Assembly (NCBI RefSeq): GCF_000316115.1
Contig: NZ_JH993793.1
Span: forward strand, 209,517 to 273,516
DNA from: Leptolyngbya sp. PCC 7375
GTDB taxonomy: Bacteria > Cyanobacteriota > Cyanobacteriia > Phormidesmidales > Phormidesmidaceae
Reading direction: 5' to 3'
Length of the DNA: 64,000 bases
Under the pieces are notes generated by a model. The model did not search any database and had not been told where the DNA came from. It saw only the letters and a list, made by a program, of their open reading frames with translations. Both the position numbers and the translations under genes were made by a program. This document shows, in pieces, positions 9,326 through 19,233 of the stretch (its first letter is position 1; the number at the start of each line of letters is the position of its first letter).

Positions 9326-12300
9326 CTAATGCTCCTTTATTTTATTTAGATATTCTCGATATTTTGAAGACAAGCCGTATCTAATCGAGCCAGGTCCTTG
9401 TCCCGGATCGGTCATTTTAAGAAAACCTAACAGGCGTAGTGTTTCTAGACGATAATAAGTTCCCTCATCACCCTTAGGCTTATTCAACGGTGTAGAAATA
9501 TCTTCCTCAGCCGTATCTTTCTGGTCAGCATCCCTTTCCGCAATTACTTGCAAAACATATTTCTGACCCGAAAATAGCTGAGCTAGTTTGACTCGAAATT
9601 CACGCTCCAATTCACTGACTTCTTGTACACGTACCCTATCTGCCAAAGTACCTTCGCCAGGAGGCAGGTTGGAGCAGGTCTGCTCATAGGGAATATCAGG
9701 CCCCATAAACCATTGCCATTCCTTCTGGGTCAAGTTGCGCTGTACCTTCTCACAGACCATATCGGCAAGTTGCTCTGTGTCGATGATCCAATGGCGGACA
9801 GTATTGTCATAGCTTCCCGAAATCAGTGTCTTACTGTCGGGATAGAACGCAACTGAGGTGACACTTTGTTCATGCCCTCTCAAAACAATGGGATCTTCAT
9901 CTAAGTGGCGGAGGTTCCACACCCTTATGGTTTTGTCATAACTACCAGAGACCAGTCTTTTACCATCTGGGCTAAAAACCACTGAACTCACCCAAAAATT
10001 ATGTTCTTCAAGCTCTTTTAGGAGTGTAGGATTTACCTCGGTTTGGCTCAGATCCCATAATCTAATCGTTCGATCATCACTCCCTGAAGCGAGCGTCTGG
10101 CTATTTGGACTAAACGCGATTGACCAAACCCGAGCACTATGACCCGCTAGCACTATAGGAGCAACATTGGGTTGTTCATATAGTGAATCCCAGGACAGCC
10201 CGTCAGTTTTACGTAGATCTAATAGTTTAATAGTTTTATCATAGCTAGCCGAAGCCAGCATTTGTCCATCTTGACTAAATGCGACTGATGTCACACTTTC
10301 TGATGCATGGGTTTCCAGATCTTCATGTTTCCACAGAATTGTATCAATGGTTTGACCAGTAGCATCAGAATTTAACAGATCCCAGAGTCGTACGGTGCCA
10401 TCTTTTGACCAACTACCAGAGGCTAACCATCGACCGTCTGAACTAAACGCAACAGAACTGACCACGTCAAGATGGCCTCTCAGAATTTCAGGTTGTTGTA
10501 CATGGTTTTGAAAATCTCTCCAAAGTTTTATGGTTTGATCTTTACTACCTGATGCCAGCATTTGACTGGTTTGATCAAAAGCAACTACAAAGACCTTGTC
10601 ATCATGTTCTCCAATGACTCTAGGTTGTACGTTTGGGTTACTCAGATCGTATAGACGTACTGTCTTATCCCAGCTACCTGAAGCTAACCAATGGCCATCT
10701 GGACTGACGGCAACTGATATAATGTTATCCGTATGTTTTCCTATAATCTGAGAAATTTCCTTAGATGGATATAAATGCCAGAGTCTAATGGTTTTGTCCC
10801 AGCTACTAGAGGCTAATAGTTGATTGTCAGGACTAAAGGCCACTGCACTAACACCATAACTGTGACCTTTAAGTCTTTCTTTTAAGCGGCTATCTTTTTG
10901 ATTGACAGCCGCCAGTTCCCATAGGCATATGGTCTGATCTTCACTACCTGAGGCCAACCATTGCCCATCTTGACTAAAAGCCACCGAATGCACACTGTCT
11001 TTATGAGCCAGTAATGTTTCGAGTTCTTCTATCTGTTTAAGATCCCTTAGATCCCAAAGAACAATAGTCTTGTCTTCTCCTCCTGAAGCTAACCATTGCC
11101 CATCTGGGCTAAAAGCGACTGAACGCACTACATCAGCATGACGTCTTAGGACTTTAAGGCATGTATTATCACGAATATCCCAGAGATTGACTAGTTTGTC
11201 TTTGCTGCCGGCAGCAAGCAGATAGCCACTCTGTCTATCTGGACTAAACGCAACAGCTTTAACAGCCGCTTGATGGCCCCTGAGAACGGCTACAGGTTCA
11301 CCTTCTGATTGATTGTCTAAATTCCAGAGTTTGATTTTGCCGTCATCACTACCGGACGCTAATATTGTTCCATCCCAGTTAAAGGCTACTGACGTAATAT
11401 TTTGATCATGGTGACCCAAAATCCGGGATGACAAATTAGATTGGTCTATATTTGACCATAAATGGATCGTGCAATCAGCACCACTAGCCGCTAAAATCTT
11501 GCCATCTGGACTAAACGCGAGCGTGTAAACATCGTGCTGCTGATTTTGCAAAATCTGAGGTGGATGAACAGTCGGTGAACGATGAAGATCCCACAGCCGA
11601 ATCATACCGTTATAATCAGCTGAAGCTAACATTTGAGTTTTTTTTGGATTAAAGGCGAGCGCAGAAAAGCCAAACACACCTTTCTCATGGCTTCGCAGAA
11701 TGTTACTGAAATATGAAATGGAGAGTATTTCTCGTAACGCTTCATCAATTTGATAAAGAACTTTGTTGCGCTCTCGCTTATAAAAGCAATAAGCTTGGCG
11801 AACCAATAAAGCAGCTTTCTCATCCTGCATAGATTTGATCTGACGTATCGACTGAGCTGGCAGACCTTCTTTAATCGCAAGGTTACGGCGATATTTTTCT
11901 TCATCTAGTAAGTATTGCTTGCGCCAGTCTAAAATTGGCTGAGCTAGAACATCATGAAAAATTTCATAACGCTCAGAATATGCATCAGATGATTTGCTAG
12001 TAGTTCGAAGAAGGCGTTGTTTTCCACTTGTTAGTTTCTCCAGTAATCTTCTTAGCCGAGTTTCAGGCCATTCTGTAATTCCAATTAAATCCTTTAAAGG
12101 ATAAGCAATCTTACTTCCAGAAGGCGTTACCAGATATTGAAAAATCCTTGCTATAACCACCAACGACGCTTCACCTTCCTCTTGCCGTAACAAGTCCATC
12201 TGTCGGCTGAGATGGTCACTGACAATTTTTTCAGCTCCCCCCATATCAAACAACGTTTGTAGTTTTAAAGAATTTGAACGCTTATTTTCTATTTCCTTCT

Positions 12301-13204
12301 TCCAAAGGTATTCCATTACTAGTTGCAAATAAGGAGCTTCAATCTGCTTCTCCAACTCCACTCTAGATTCCTTAGAAATACCACGACCATTACTGCCGCC
12401 AAAGAACTGACTAACTTGATCAACGACAACCTTGACTAAGCTATCTTCAAGAGTAACTGTTGTTTTATCAGGTGATTGACGATTATAGACTTCAATCGGT
12501 TTGGAAATCGCATCATAGGCTGACTTGGCATCGAGATGGTCAATACGCAAGTAATTACTGAATATATTGGGGATACTTACCTTAAATCGATCTAGCTTTG
12601 CTAACGCATCTTCACGGATAGAAATTAGAAAATTAACGGAGAGATCAGGACGATTAATGGCCCGAGGAAACTCCTCAGCAAATGTGCCCTTGCCTTTTTC
12701 ATTAGGGTGATATAAAAAATATTCTTCAAACTGATCGAGAATGATAAATAACTCACCGCCACCCTCGTTTTCGTTGAGACGTTCTGCCCAACTTTCTAGC
12801 ATTTGATTAAATCTTAATGATGGTGATAATGCTTCAAAGGTTTTGCCATTTAACAGACTTTTAATTTCTTTTTCTATATGCTGAGTTAACGCTTCTAATG
12901 GGTTATCTTGCCAGGCATTAAATACAACTACGGCAAACTCAGGTGCACCAAACTCTACCAAATTCTTTCTTGCATCTTGTTGGAGATGATAAGCAACACC
13001 TGCTCGTAGCAGAGAACTCTTGCCTACACCACTAGCACCGTAGAGCAACGTTAGTCTAGTCGCCATCAAATTATCAGCGACAACTTCCCACTCACTCGCA
13101 CGACCAAAGAAGAAGGGGGCATCGGTTTCAGAGTAATGGTCTAATCCTTTATAGGGAAGGGAAGATAGATCTGTGTTAGATATGCGGTTGCTGGCTCCAC
13201 TCAT
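9326..13204 (-). CDS. STAND NTPase with C-terminal WD40 propellers
   Basis: 1292 residues. The N terminus (PYKGLDHYSETDAPFFFGR) leads into a STAND-type NTPase of the nSTAND1 kind with Walker A GASGVGKSS at residues 56-64 and Walker B LFIILDQFEEYF near 155. A winged-helix/linker region follows to about 490. Fourteen WD40 repeats then run to about 1120, enough for two seven-bladed propellers, ending in a short helical tail. STAND proteins are signal sensors that oligomerise on ligand binding; WD40 arrays commonly act as the sensor. The start overlaps the stop of the CHAT-SIR2 gene by 4 bp (ATGA), so the two are translationally coupled, with this protein the likely sensor for the upstream effector. 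A defence role is inferred from architecture only. Confidence 0.9.
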   Translation of the reverse strand: MSGASNRISNTDLSSLPYKGLDHYSETDAPFFFGRASEWEVVADNLMATRLTLLYGASGVGKSSLLRAGVAYHLQQDARKNLVEFGAPEFAVVVFNAWQDNPLEALTQHIEKEIKSLLNGKTFEALSPSLRFNQMLESWAERLNENEGGGELFIILDQFEEYFLYHPNEKGKGTFAEEFPRAINRPDLSVNFLISIREDALAKLDRFKVSIPNIFSNYLRIDHLDAKSAYDAISKPIEVYNRQSPDKTTVTLEDSLVKVVVDQVSQFFGGSNGRGISKESRVELEKQIEAPYLQLVMEYLWKKEIENKRSNSLKLQTLFDMGGAEKIVSDHLSRQMDLLRQEEGEASLVVIARIFQYLVTPSGSKIAYPLKDLIGITEWPETRLRRLLEKLTSGKQRLLRTTSKSSDAYSERYEIFHDVLAQPILDWRKQYLLDEEKYRRNLAIKEGLPAQSIRQIKSMQDEKAALLVRQAYCFYKRERNKVLYQIDEALREILSISYFSNILRSHEKGVFGFSALAFNPKKTQMLASADYNGMIRLWDLHRSPTVHPPQILQNQQHDVYTLAFSPDGKILAASGADCTIHLWSNIDQSNLSSRILGHHDQNITSVAFNWDGTILASGSDDGKIKLWNLDNQSEGEPVAVLRGHQAAVKAVAFSPDRQSGYLLAAGSKDKLVNLWDIRDNTCLKVLRRHADVVRSVAFSPDGQWLASGGEDKTIVLWDLRDLKQIEELETLLAHKDSVHSVAFSQDGQWLASGSEDQTICLWELAAVNQKDSRLKERLKGHSYGVSAVAFSPDNQLLASSSWDKTIRLWHLYPSKEISQIIGKHTDNIISVAVSPDGHWLASGSWDKTVRLYDLSNPNVQPRVIGEHDDKVFVVAFDQTSQMLASGSKDQTIKLWRDFQNHVQQPEILRGHLDVVSSVAFSSDGRWLASGSWSKDGTVRLWDLLNSDATGQTIDTILWKHEDLETHASESVTSVAFSQDGQMLASASYDKTIKLLDLRKTDGLSWDSLYEQPNVAPIVLAGHSARVWSIAFSPNSQTLASGSDDRTIRLWDLSQTEVNPTLLKELEEHNFWVSSVVFSPDGKRLVSGSYDKTIRVWNLRHLDEDPIVLRGHEQSVTSVAFYPDSKTLISGSYDNTVRHWIIDTEQLADMVCEKVQRNLTQKEWQWFMGPDIPYEQTCSNLPPGEGTLADRVRVQEVSELEREFRVKLAQLFSGQKYVLQVIAERDADQKDTAEEDISTPLNKPKGDEGTYYRLETLRLLGFLKMTDPGQGPGSIRYGLSSKYREYLNKIKEH

Positions 13205-14925
13205 AAATCCTGTCTCCTCTTAGCAGGGATATTCTTTACCCTCCGGTCTAGCTCAGCAATATAGTCTTTTAGAGGCCAATCATGTACAACTATGTTGTAA
13301 CTCTGCCAAAGCTTCTGAGCTAAGGGTCTTGGGCTTGCCTGGACCGCCCACCAGGCATCTCTTTTTTTTAGCCCCAAATTTTGCCAAATCCGGTGTAGGA
13401 TAATCCGCTGATTCCAGTTACCCAAGAGATACCCTAAAAATAATACGTTCGTTCTTTTAGTACGTAGTTTTCCAAGTATTTTAGCGGGTAGTAAACTAGA
13501 GAGATCTCTAGAAACCAGATATTCGATATAATGCTCTTCAGTAATTACTAAACTTTCTCCTTCACTAATTTGATCTGCAGTGCCATAAAGTTTGAGTATT
13601 ACGGGTCTTTCATCAAATGAGAGACCTTTATATTTATTGGGCTCTTGAATTTCTTGAGGGGGACCATCGGGTGGCTGATGTACAAATTTATCTCGCTCTT
13701 GGGCATCAATAGTGTTGGAATAAAATACTAAATCAAATGGCTCATTAGCATCTTCAAATGCTTGTTCTAATGCCCGATCATAGTTGGTGGTCACGATGAG
13801 CGGATAGGGGGGATAATATCCCTTATCTCGCATGACAGCTGGCAAACTGGCAAAGAACCTATGTAATTGGTTTGGCTGGCAACCTAGTTCAAGGCATTGC
13901 AGTCGGTCATACAGCTCACCCTCTTTAGTCAAATATGCATATTGAGATAAATATTGGAGCAGTCCTCCGCCTACATGCAAACGTCCTTTACCTTCACTGT
14001 CGGGATAGATTAAAATTGCATGTTCATGAATTACCTCATTAATAAGAGGATATTCTGTCGGTAATTCATCAGCATTGATATCTGAGTCTTGATTAGCCAG
14101 CAGGCGAATAACTTTTTCTGGCTGAGGCGGAAAGGTTTTGGCCAGATAGGCAGCGAGTTCTTTACCTGATGGTGGGTAAGGGCATTTAGGTCTCCAGGGT
14201 TCAAATTCGCCATCTCCTTGAATAGAGCGATCGCACAAATTAATATCCGATCCTAGAAAAGGAACTACTCGACCAGCAGTAATCGCTTTGATAAGAGACT
14301 CGTAGTGAGCTTCCGAGCTTTCTGAGTCAGAATTTTCAGTTATGTTAGAGGTAGCTAAAAGCGACTTCCTCCCCTGATGAAGGACAGGCGTTAAATGTTC
14401 TGGCACCCCTACTAGCTGAATAGCAGTACAGCCTGACTTGTAAGCAAATTCAACTGAACGATCGGCACCTAAAGCGCCATAGAAACCGACAGCAAATTCG
14501 ATGGCAGCTGTATCACTAATAGCTTGCTCCATGCCAATCACATAGAGGACATGTTTAGCAATTTCCTCAGCCTGTATCTCTGAATAGCAACCATTGAGAA
14601 CAACACACTCTAACTTTTCAGAGAATAGATTACATAAGGCAGCTAACGCTTCACCACTGACTAGCTTTGCCTGTCCGATTGCATCCTCAAAAATAAGTCC
14701 CTGGTCTTCTACGCCATATCCACAAAAATGAACAATTTGCGGCTCGACGTCTAACATTGCTTGCTGAATGTCTCGTGGACGTACGGCCCATCGCTGAAAA
14801 AGTTCAAACTGGTTATGATGTTTAGATCGCCGCAGCCCCTCATCGATCTCCCGAACTTCTTCTTCCAGTCTGGTAGGCGAAGTACCAGTGGGATTTGCTG
14901 CCAGGATAAGAACTTTTCTAGCCAT
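13201..14925 (-). CDS. CHAT-like / SIR2-like fusion protein (predicted effector)
   Basis: 574 residues. Residues 1-190 match the CHAT (caspase HetF-associated with TPRs) protease fold: KVLILAANPTGT, then QIVHFCGYG where the active His is normally found in a G-H-G, then VVLNGCYS with the nucleophile Cys113. Residue 70 is Tyr instead of His. Residues about 208-545 resemble a SIR2-like NAD-binding domain: GRVVPFLGSD from 218, VTTNYDRALE with Asn381, and LKLYGTAD, where Tyr447 replaces the usual catalytic His. The tail NVLFLGYLLGNWNQRIILHRIW is typical of SIR2 proteins linked to STAND genes. It is first gene of the operon with the WD40 protein. SIR2 domains of this type often deplete NAD in antiphage systems, but here both catalytic His positions are changed, so activity is uncertain. 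Confidence 0.85.
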   Translation of the reverse strand: MARKVLILAANPTGTSPTRLEEEVREIDEGLRRSKHHNQFELFQRWAVRPRDIQQAMLDVEPQIVHFCGYGVEDQGLIFEDAIGQAKLVSGEALAALCNLFSEKLECVVLNGCYSEIQAEEIAKHVLYVIGMEQAISDTAAIEFAVGFYGALGADRSVEFAYKSGCTAIQLVGVPEHLTPVLHQGRKSLLATSNITENSDSESSEAHYESLIKAITAGRVVPFLGSDINLCDRSIQGDGEFEPWRPKCPYPPSGKELAAYLAKTFPPQPEKVIRLLANQDSDINADELPTEYPLINEVIHEHAILIYPDSEGKGRLHVGGGLLQYLSQYAYLTKEGELYDRLQCLELGCQPNQLHRFFASLPAVMRDKGYYPPYPLIVTTNYDRALEQAFEDANEPFDLVFYSNTIDAQERDKFVHQPPDGPPQEIQEPNKYKGLSFDERPVILKLYGTADQISEGESLVITEEHYIEYLVSRDLSSLLPAKILGKLRTKRTNVLFLGYLLGNWNQRIILHRIWQNLGLKKRDAWWAVQASPRPLAQKLWQSYNIVVHDWPLKDYIAELDRRVKNIPAKRRQDL

Positions 14926-15631
14926 CTAAACGTCTCCTGTAACTATTTTTTCAAGCGCACACTTGGCAGCGACCTGAAGAAAATATCAAAGATCTGCTTG
15001 TGCTAGGTTTTAGCCTTTAAATTTATCTAAACTGCACTCAGAGACACCAAGACTTCATCCTAAAAGCACTAAAGCTGACTCTTAGGGATTTCCATTAAGA
15101 TGTAGATTTATATCAGAAAAAACGAAAAAGCTTAATAGATCGATTGTTCGCCACTAAAACTATATATCGAACGACGAGGCCTTATCATCTTCCTCAAAAA
15201 TACTTAACTCAAGCCATCCCTAAAACTTTAAAGCTGGCATGGTTCCTTTTCCATGGTGATCCTTAGGGGATATAAAAAATCTCTATCTAACCCAGAAATA
15301 GTGGGCAGGGATAGACGAAACACTCACTTGTTGCAGCGTCTGGTCTAAATTGGAACCAGGATTTAAACCATAAAACATCTTTTGAGCAGCCACCCAGGGA
15401 GTCCGGTTAGGTAAGATGGGTGTTGTTCACGATTTGGGTTTAAGCCCGCCGATGCTCTTGGCTTTGAGGCCCCTTATCCAATCCCAGAGCAAAATGCCGA
15501 TGCCTGGATGGTGCGATCGCTACAGCCAAATATAATTGGTTCTGTCAGAGGTAAGGTCATTTGCGCAGATGTGCTCAATAAGCCCGAATATTGGCGAGAA
15601 TAGAGAAACTTCCCTTAGCTAGAATTATGCT
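14926..15631. other. Intergenic region with one short coding remnant
   Basis: About 700 bp separating the operon from the permease. Most shows no gene. At 15451-15603 (+) an open stretch reads DALGFEAPYPIPEQ, then QPNIIGSVRGKVICADVLNK and a TAG; it has the composition of a real C terminus with a HIP1 site inside (15513-15520) but no start and no family I recognise. The promoter for the minus-strand operon should lie at 14926-15100. Confidence 0.4.
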
Positions 15632-16699
15632 GTGAAATTCCAAGATTTAGTTTCCTTTCTTTGTCTGGTGATTGCCCTCGTTATCCTGTGGCAGTTTCGC
15701 CAGATATTATTGCTAATCTTTACTGCAATTGTACTAGCGATTGTCCTTAACAGTCTAGTCAGACCTCTGGTGAAGACGTTGAGCATTCCCAGAAGTTTGG
15801 CCGTGCTGATGGTGCTCGGACTGGTGGTACTGGGTGGCACTTTGTTGATGGTTCTGGTCGTTCCTCAATTTGTCAATCAATTTGAGCAATTACTCCAAAC
15901 TGTTCCTGAAGGCTTTGAAGAGTTGGGGGTTTGGATTGAGACCCTTAGGGAAAATTTTCCAGACTGGCTGCCAAATCAAGAGCTGGAAATACCTGATGTT
16001 TCGAATCAGATTCAGCAAGTTATCGCGTTTGCACTTGCCTTTTTCTCTAATTCCTTTGTAATTCTATTGCGGCTAATATTTGTCATTGCGCTCACAGTGA
16101 TGATGTTGGCTGAACCGTTGGCCTACCGCAGGTTAGCCTTACGATTGTTTCCCTCCTTTTACAGACGACGAGCCGATGAAATTCTGGCAAGATGTGAAAT
16201 TGTCCTACTCTGCTGGGTCGGTGGCGTATCCCTTAATTCGTTGTTTGTAGCGAGCCTATGTGGTCTTGGGCTTTTTGTTTTAAAGATAGAATTTACCTTT
16301 ACCCATGCGATTTTGGCTGGCATCTTTAACTTTGTGCCTAATATTGGACCGCTGCTCAGCGTCATGTTTCCTCTATCGGTTGCCCTGCTCGATTCCGTTG
16401 GTAAAGCCGTTGCGGTGATTATTCTCTACGTTATTGTTCAGAATTTAGAAAGCTATTGGTTTAGCCCCGTGGTAATGATGCAGCAGGTTTCACTTTTACC
16501 TGCTGCCACTTTAATTGCTCAAATCTTCTTTGCCACCTTCTTTGGTCTGCTGGGGCTAATTTTGGCCCTTCCCCTGGCAGTGGTGACAAAAACTTGGCTA
16601 GAAGAAGCCTGGATTAAAGATATTTTGGACAAATCTGATCATAAACCTAGAAATGATGCTGATGCGAAGCATGGAGATTACGATAAAGCCCATGGGTGA
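15632..16699 (+). CDS. AI-2E family transporter (PerM-like permease)
   Basis: 355 residues, hydrophobic throughout, with about seven to eight membrane segments. Family hallmarks are the N-terminal paired helices (IALVILWQFRQILLLIF, LAVLMVLGLVVLGG), a central soluble loop, and the C-terminal block ILAGIFNFVPNIGPLLSV, followed by LESYWFSPVVMMQQVSLLPA and LLGLILALPLAV. Family members export small molecules or act as cation/proton antiporters; substrate cannot be told. GTG start at 15632. It is not in an obvious operon. Confidence 0.9.
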   Translation: MKFQDLVSFLCLVIALVILWQFRQILLLIFTAIVLAIVLNSLVRPLVKTLSIPRSLAVLMVLGLVVLGGTLLMVLVVPQFVNQFEQLLQTVPEGFEELGVWIETLRENFPDWLPNQELEIPDVSNQIQQVIAFALAFFSNSFVILLRLIFVIALTVMMLAEPLAYRRLALRLFPSFYRRRADEILARCEIVLLCWVGGVSLNSLFVASLCGLGLFVLKIEFTFTHAILAGIFNFVPNIGPLLSVMFPLSVALLDSVGKAVAVIILYVIVQNLESYWFSPVVMMQQVSLLPAATLIAQIFFATFFGLLGLILALPLAVVTKTWLEEAWIKDILDKSDHKPRNDADAKHGDYDKAHG

Positions 16700-16935
16700 G
16701 CCATAATTACCTTTGATTCCTATGACTCAAGTTATGAAGCTTATACTCGCAAAGTACCTTATCGGCTGATATCAGGTTTATGGTAAGCACTTTGCCCAGA
16801 ATGCATCATGTGACACCAATTGCTTTCACGACAAAAATGGTGTTACCTCCATCAAACCTTGTCTTCATAACTTCCCCATAAGCCATCTGTAGCATGTAAG
16901 CATAGCTGGCGAAATATGCTGTGGAGAAGTATTTC

Positions 16936-18030
16936 ATGCTATGCCGACGGCAGTTTACCCAATTATCAGCAGCAGCAATGGCCAGTTCCGTTGTTGCATC
17001 GTCTTGCTCTACAGATAACAACAACTATGGGGATGCTGTTAGCCAGATCTGGCGGCACACTAACATCTCTCCAGCCAATGAAATGACATTACAGCGCGAA
17101 CTAGTGCGCTATGCCACCCTTGCAGCTTCCGGTCACAATACTCAATGTTGGAAATTTCAACTTGAGGACCGGCTGATCTCAATTCTGCCAGACTTAGAAC
17201 GACGCACTCCGGTCGTTGATCCAGACGATCATCATTTGTATGCCAGCCTTGGCTGTGCCACAGAGAATCTTGTGCAAGCGGCCAAGGCAAATGGATTAGA
17301 AAGCACTGTTGATCTAGGTGCAGGTGAATCAATCAAGATTCACTTGGAACCGACCCAGGCAGTCTCCTCTCCTCTCTTTGAAGCCATTCCCAATCGTCAA
17401 TCGACTCGCACAGACTACAACGGTCAACCACTGAGCAATGAGGAACTAAAACAGCTAGAACAAACCGCTACTGGAACGGGTGTCAATCTCATTCTGCTGA
17501 CTGATCAACAAGCGATGGAGCAGGTTTTAGCGTTCGTGATTGAAGGCAATACTCTACAAATTAACGATCCTGCATTTGTGAAAGAGCTAAAAACCTGGGT
17601 TCGATTTAATGAGAAAGAGGCTGTGCGCAAAGGCGATGGACTTTTTACCAAAAGCTCTGGGAATCCCACCCTGCCTCACTGGCTAGGCAATCGGCTTTTT
17701 GGCATGCTTCTTTCTGCGAAAAGTGAAAATGAGAAATATACCCATCAACTTCGTAGTTCAGCCGGGATTGCTATCTTTGTCTCTGATCAAGAGACTCAAG
17801 CCCACTGGATAGAAGCAGGGCGCTGCTATCAGCGTTTTGCCTTGCAGGCAGAAGCTTTAGATATTCGTACTGCTTTCTTAAATCAGCCTGTTGAAGTAGC
17901 GTCCCTACGCCCTCAGTTTGCCACCTCCCTCGGAATTAGTGCTTACCGTCCTGATTTAGTTGTGCGGTTTGGTCGTGGCCCCAAGATGCCGCGTTCTCTA
18001 CGACGTCCGGTTGGGGCTGTAATTGTTTGA
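16936..18030 (+). CDS. Acg-family FMN-binding nitroreductase-like protein with Tat-type signal
   Basis: About 364 residues. From ATG 16936 the N terminus is MLCRRQFTQLSAAAMASSVV, an RRxFxxL twin-arginine motif followed by a hydrophobic stretch and SSCS, which could be a lipobox. The body matches the Acg/nitroreductase fold: LVRYATLAASGHNTQCWKF (flavin-binding N-terminal helix), RQSTRTDYNGQPL and the C-terminal ATSLGISAYRPDLVVRFGRG. The family binds FMN; roles in redox stress are proposed, and the substrate is unknown. A GTG at 16921 would add five residues; the ATG places the arginines in a normal Tat position. Confidence 0.8.
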   Translation: MLCRRQFTQLSAAAMASSVVASSCSTDNNNYGDAVSQIWRHTNISPANEMTLQRELVRYATLAASGHNTQCWKFQLEDRLISILPDLERRTPVVDPDDHHLYASLGCATENLVQAAKANGLESTVDLGAGESIKIHLEPTQAVSSPLFEAIPNRQSTRTDYNGQPLSNEELKQLEQTATGTGVNLILLTDQQAMEQVLAFVIEGNTLQINDPAFVKELKTWVRFNEKEAVRKGDGLFTKSSGNPTLPHWLGNRLFGMLLSAKSENEKYTHQLRSSAGIAIFVSDQETQAHWIEAGRCYQRFALQAEALDIRTAFLNQPVEVASLRPQFATSLGISAYRPDLVVRFGRGPKMPRSLRRPVGAVIV

Positions 18031-18058
18031 GTTCATTGAGAAAACTGGAGACAGCCTT

Positions 18059-18378
18059 ATGGAGCGCAAATCTACTGCAAAGGCTTCTAACGTTAAGGCA
18101 ACCTCGTTTATCTGGGAGTATGCCACTGGCATGTTAGCTATTTGTATTCCCTTAGTTGTCATGACCAAAGTGAAATCCTACTGCCTTTCCTAGTAGCGCT
18201 GAGTGAAGCAGGTGGGACCGCAGCCGTATGGTTTGCACCAGACAAACCTCAACAAGACGACGTGCAGTTATCTCAGACTGTTGAGGTACTAGAGGAACGG
18301 ATAATGAATTTGGAGACAATTTATGTCAGCCTGCCAGAGGTTGATCAGCCCTTGCTACTAACAGAAACAGATACTTGA
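18059..18378 (+). pseudogene. Small membrane protein, frameshifted
   Basis: From ATG 18059 the frame reads MERKSTAKASNVKATSFIWE and a hydrophobic segment (MLAICIPLVVM), then stops at 18193. The neighbouring frame, open to 18378, continues naturally with EILLPFLVALSEAGGTAAVWF, then LSQTVEVLEERIMNLETIY, an amphipathic coil. Joined near 18170 these give one protein of about 105 residues with two hydrophobic segments and a coiled tail. I know no function. It starts 29 bp after the Acg-type gene, so they may have formed an operon. Confidence 0.5.
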
Positions 18379-18686
18379 GAGCAGGCCAAGTCTTTCAAGT
18401 TTGCTAATTCCACTGCTCTCAATGACTCTGCGGCTACCGTTGCTGATTTAGAGGATAAACCAATCTGTCGGATGGATGTTATGCCAATGTCTTGCAGATG
18501 AAACCATACCGAGGAGCAGCAACACCCATTTTTATTAAGCATACGCTCTAATCATTAAATTTACTTGTCTTACCAGAGCGTATGCTCAACGAGTGCTTAA
18601 CCTAATTGGCTACAGTACTAAACAACCAGGTATCAGATTTTCTGACAGACAAGGTGGCACGGTAGTTAGAGTTCTACCCGCTTACC

Positions 18687-18965
18687 TTATTCGCCTGATG
18701 GTTCTAACTGGGTGGTTGGAGTAAGTTGTTCGGCTAAGTTATTAATCTGCTGAGTCTGCTGTGATTGTTGGTAGTAGAGAAAGCCATTTGAACCTAGGAT
18801 TAAGACAAGTATCAACCCAGTTATCCATTGCAAGGGGTGAAAATGGTTTCCTCTCACATCCTTTTGCATATCTTTAATCAACTCATCGACTCTTTTCTCA
18901 ATCGCAGGATGAAGCTTCTCATCTACAACTGTATATACATCAGGTTGTTCTTTTTCAGTACTCAT
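18687..18965 (-). CDS. Small single-span membrane protein
   Basis: 92 residues: an acidic/basic helical N-terminal half (VVDEKLHPAIEKRVDELIKD), one membrane segment (WITGLILVLILGSNGFLYY) and a Gln-rich tail. The start at 18965 follows a good AAGGAAG ribosome-binding site 8 bp upstream, which supports it as a real gene. No family recognised; it stands alone between the frameshifted small protein and the ISKra4 element. Confidence 0.6.
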   Translation of the reverse strand: MSTEKEQPDVYTVVDEKLHPAIEKRVDELIKDMQKDVRGNHFHPLQWITGLILVLILGSNGFLYYQQSQQTQQINNLAEQLTPTTQLEPSGE

Positions 18966-19233
18966 AATATATCTTCCTTTTGGAACACAACAATAATCTG
19001 ATTACAACACCTAAATACTAAATTCAGAACATGAGAAAATTATGAGGCTCTAGATGACTTATGAAATCTAAAGATAACTTGACTGATTCGCAGTAAAACC
19101 TCAAAGCTGGAGCAAAGACTCTTCGTAAACGACTCATCTAATGATGGCTAATGATGGTCTGTTAAGTAATATTTCTTTGCTCATATCAAACGCTGATAAG
19201 AGTCTAATGTTGCTGATTTAGACATGGGAGTTA

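Noticed and set aside
9850..11700. Regularly spaced repeats at first glance like an array
   Set aside because: They are the WD40 repeats inside one open reading frame, with about 40-45 codons per unit and diverged bases. No CRISPR array was seen anywhere.
9326..13204. Naming the STAND protein as a known Avs antiphage protein
   Set aside because: Avs proteins have different sensor repeats (TPR-like) and effectors; WD40 repeats and the nSTAND1 start place this in another group.
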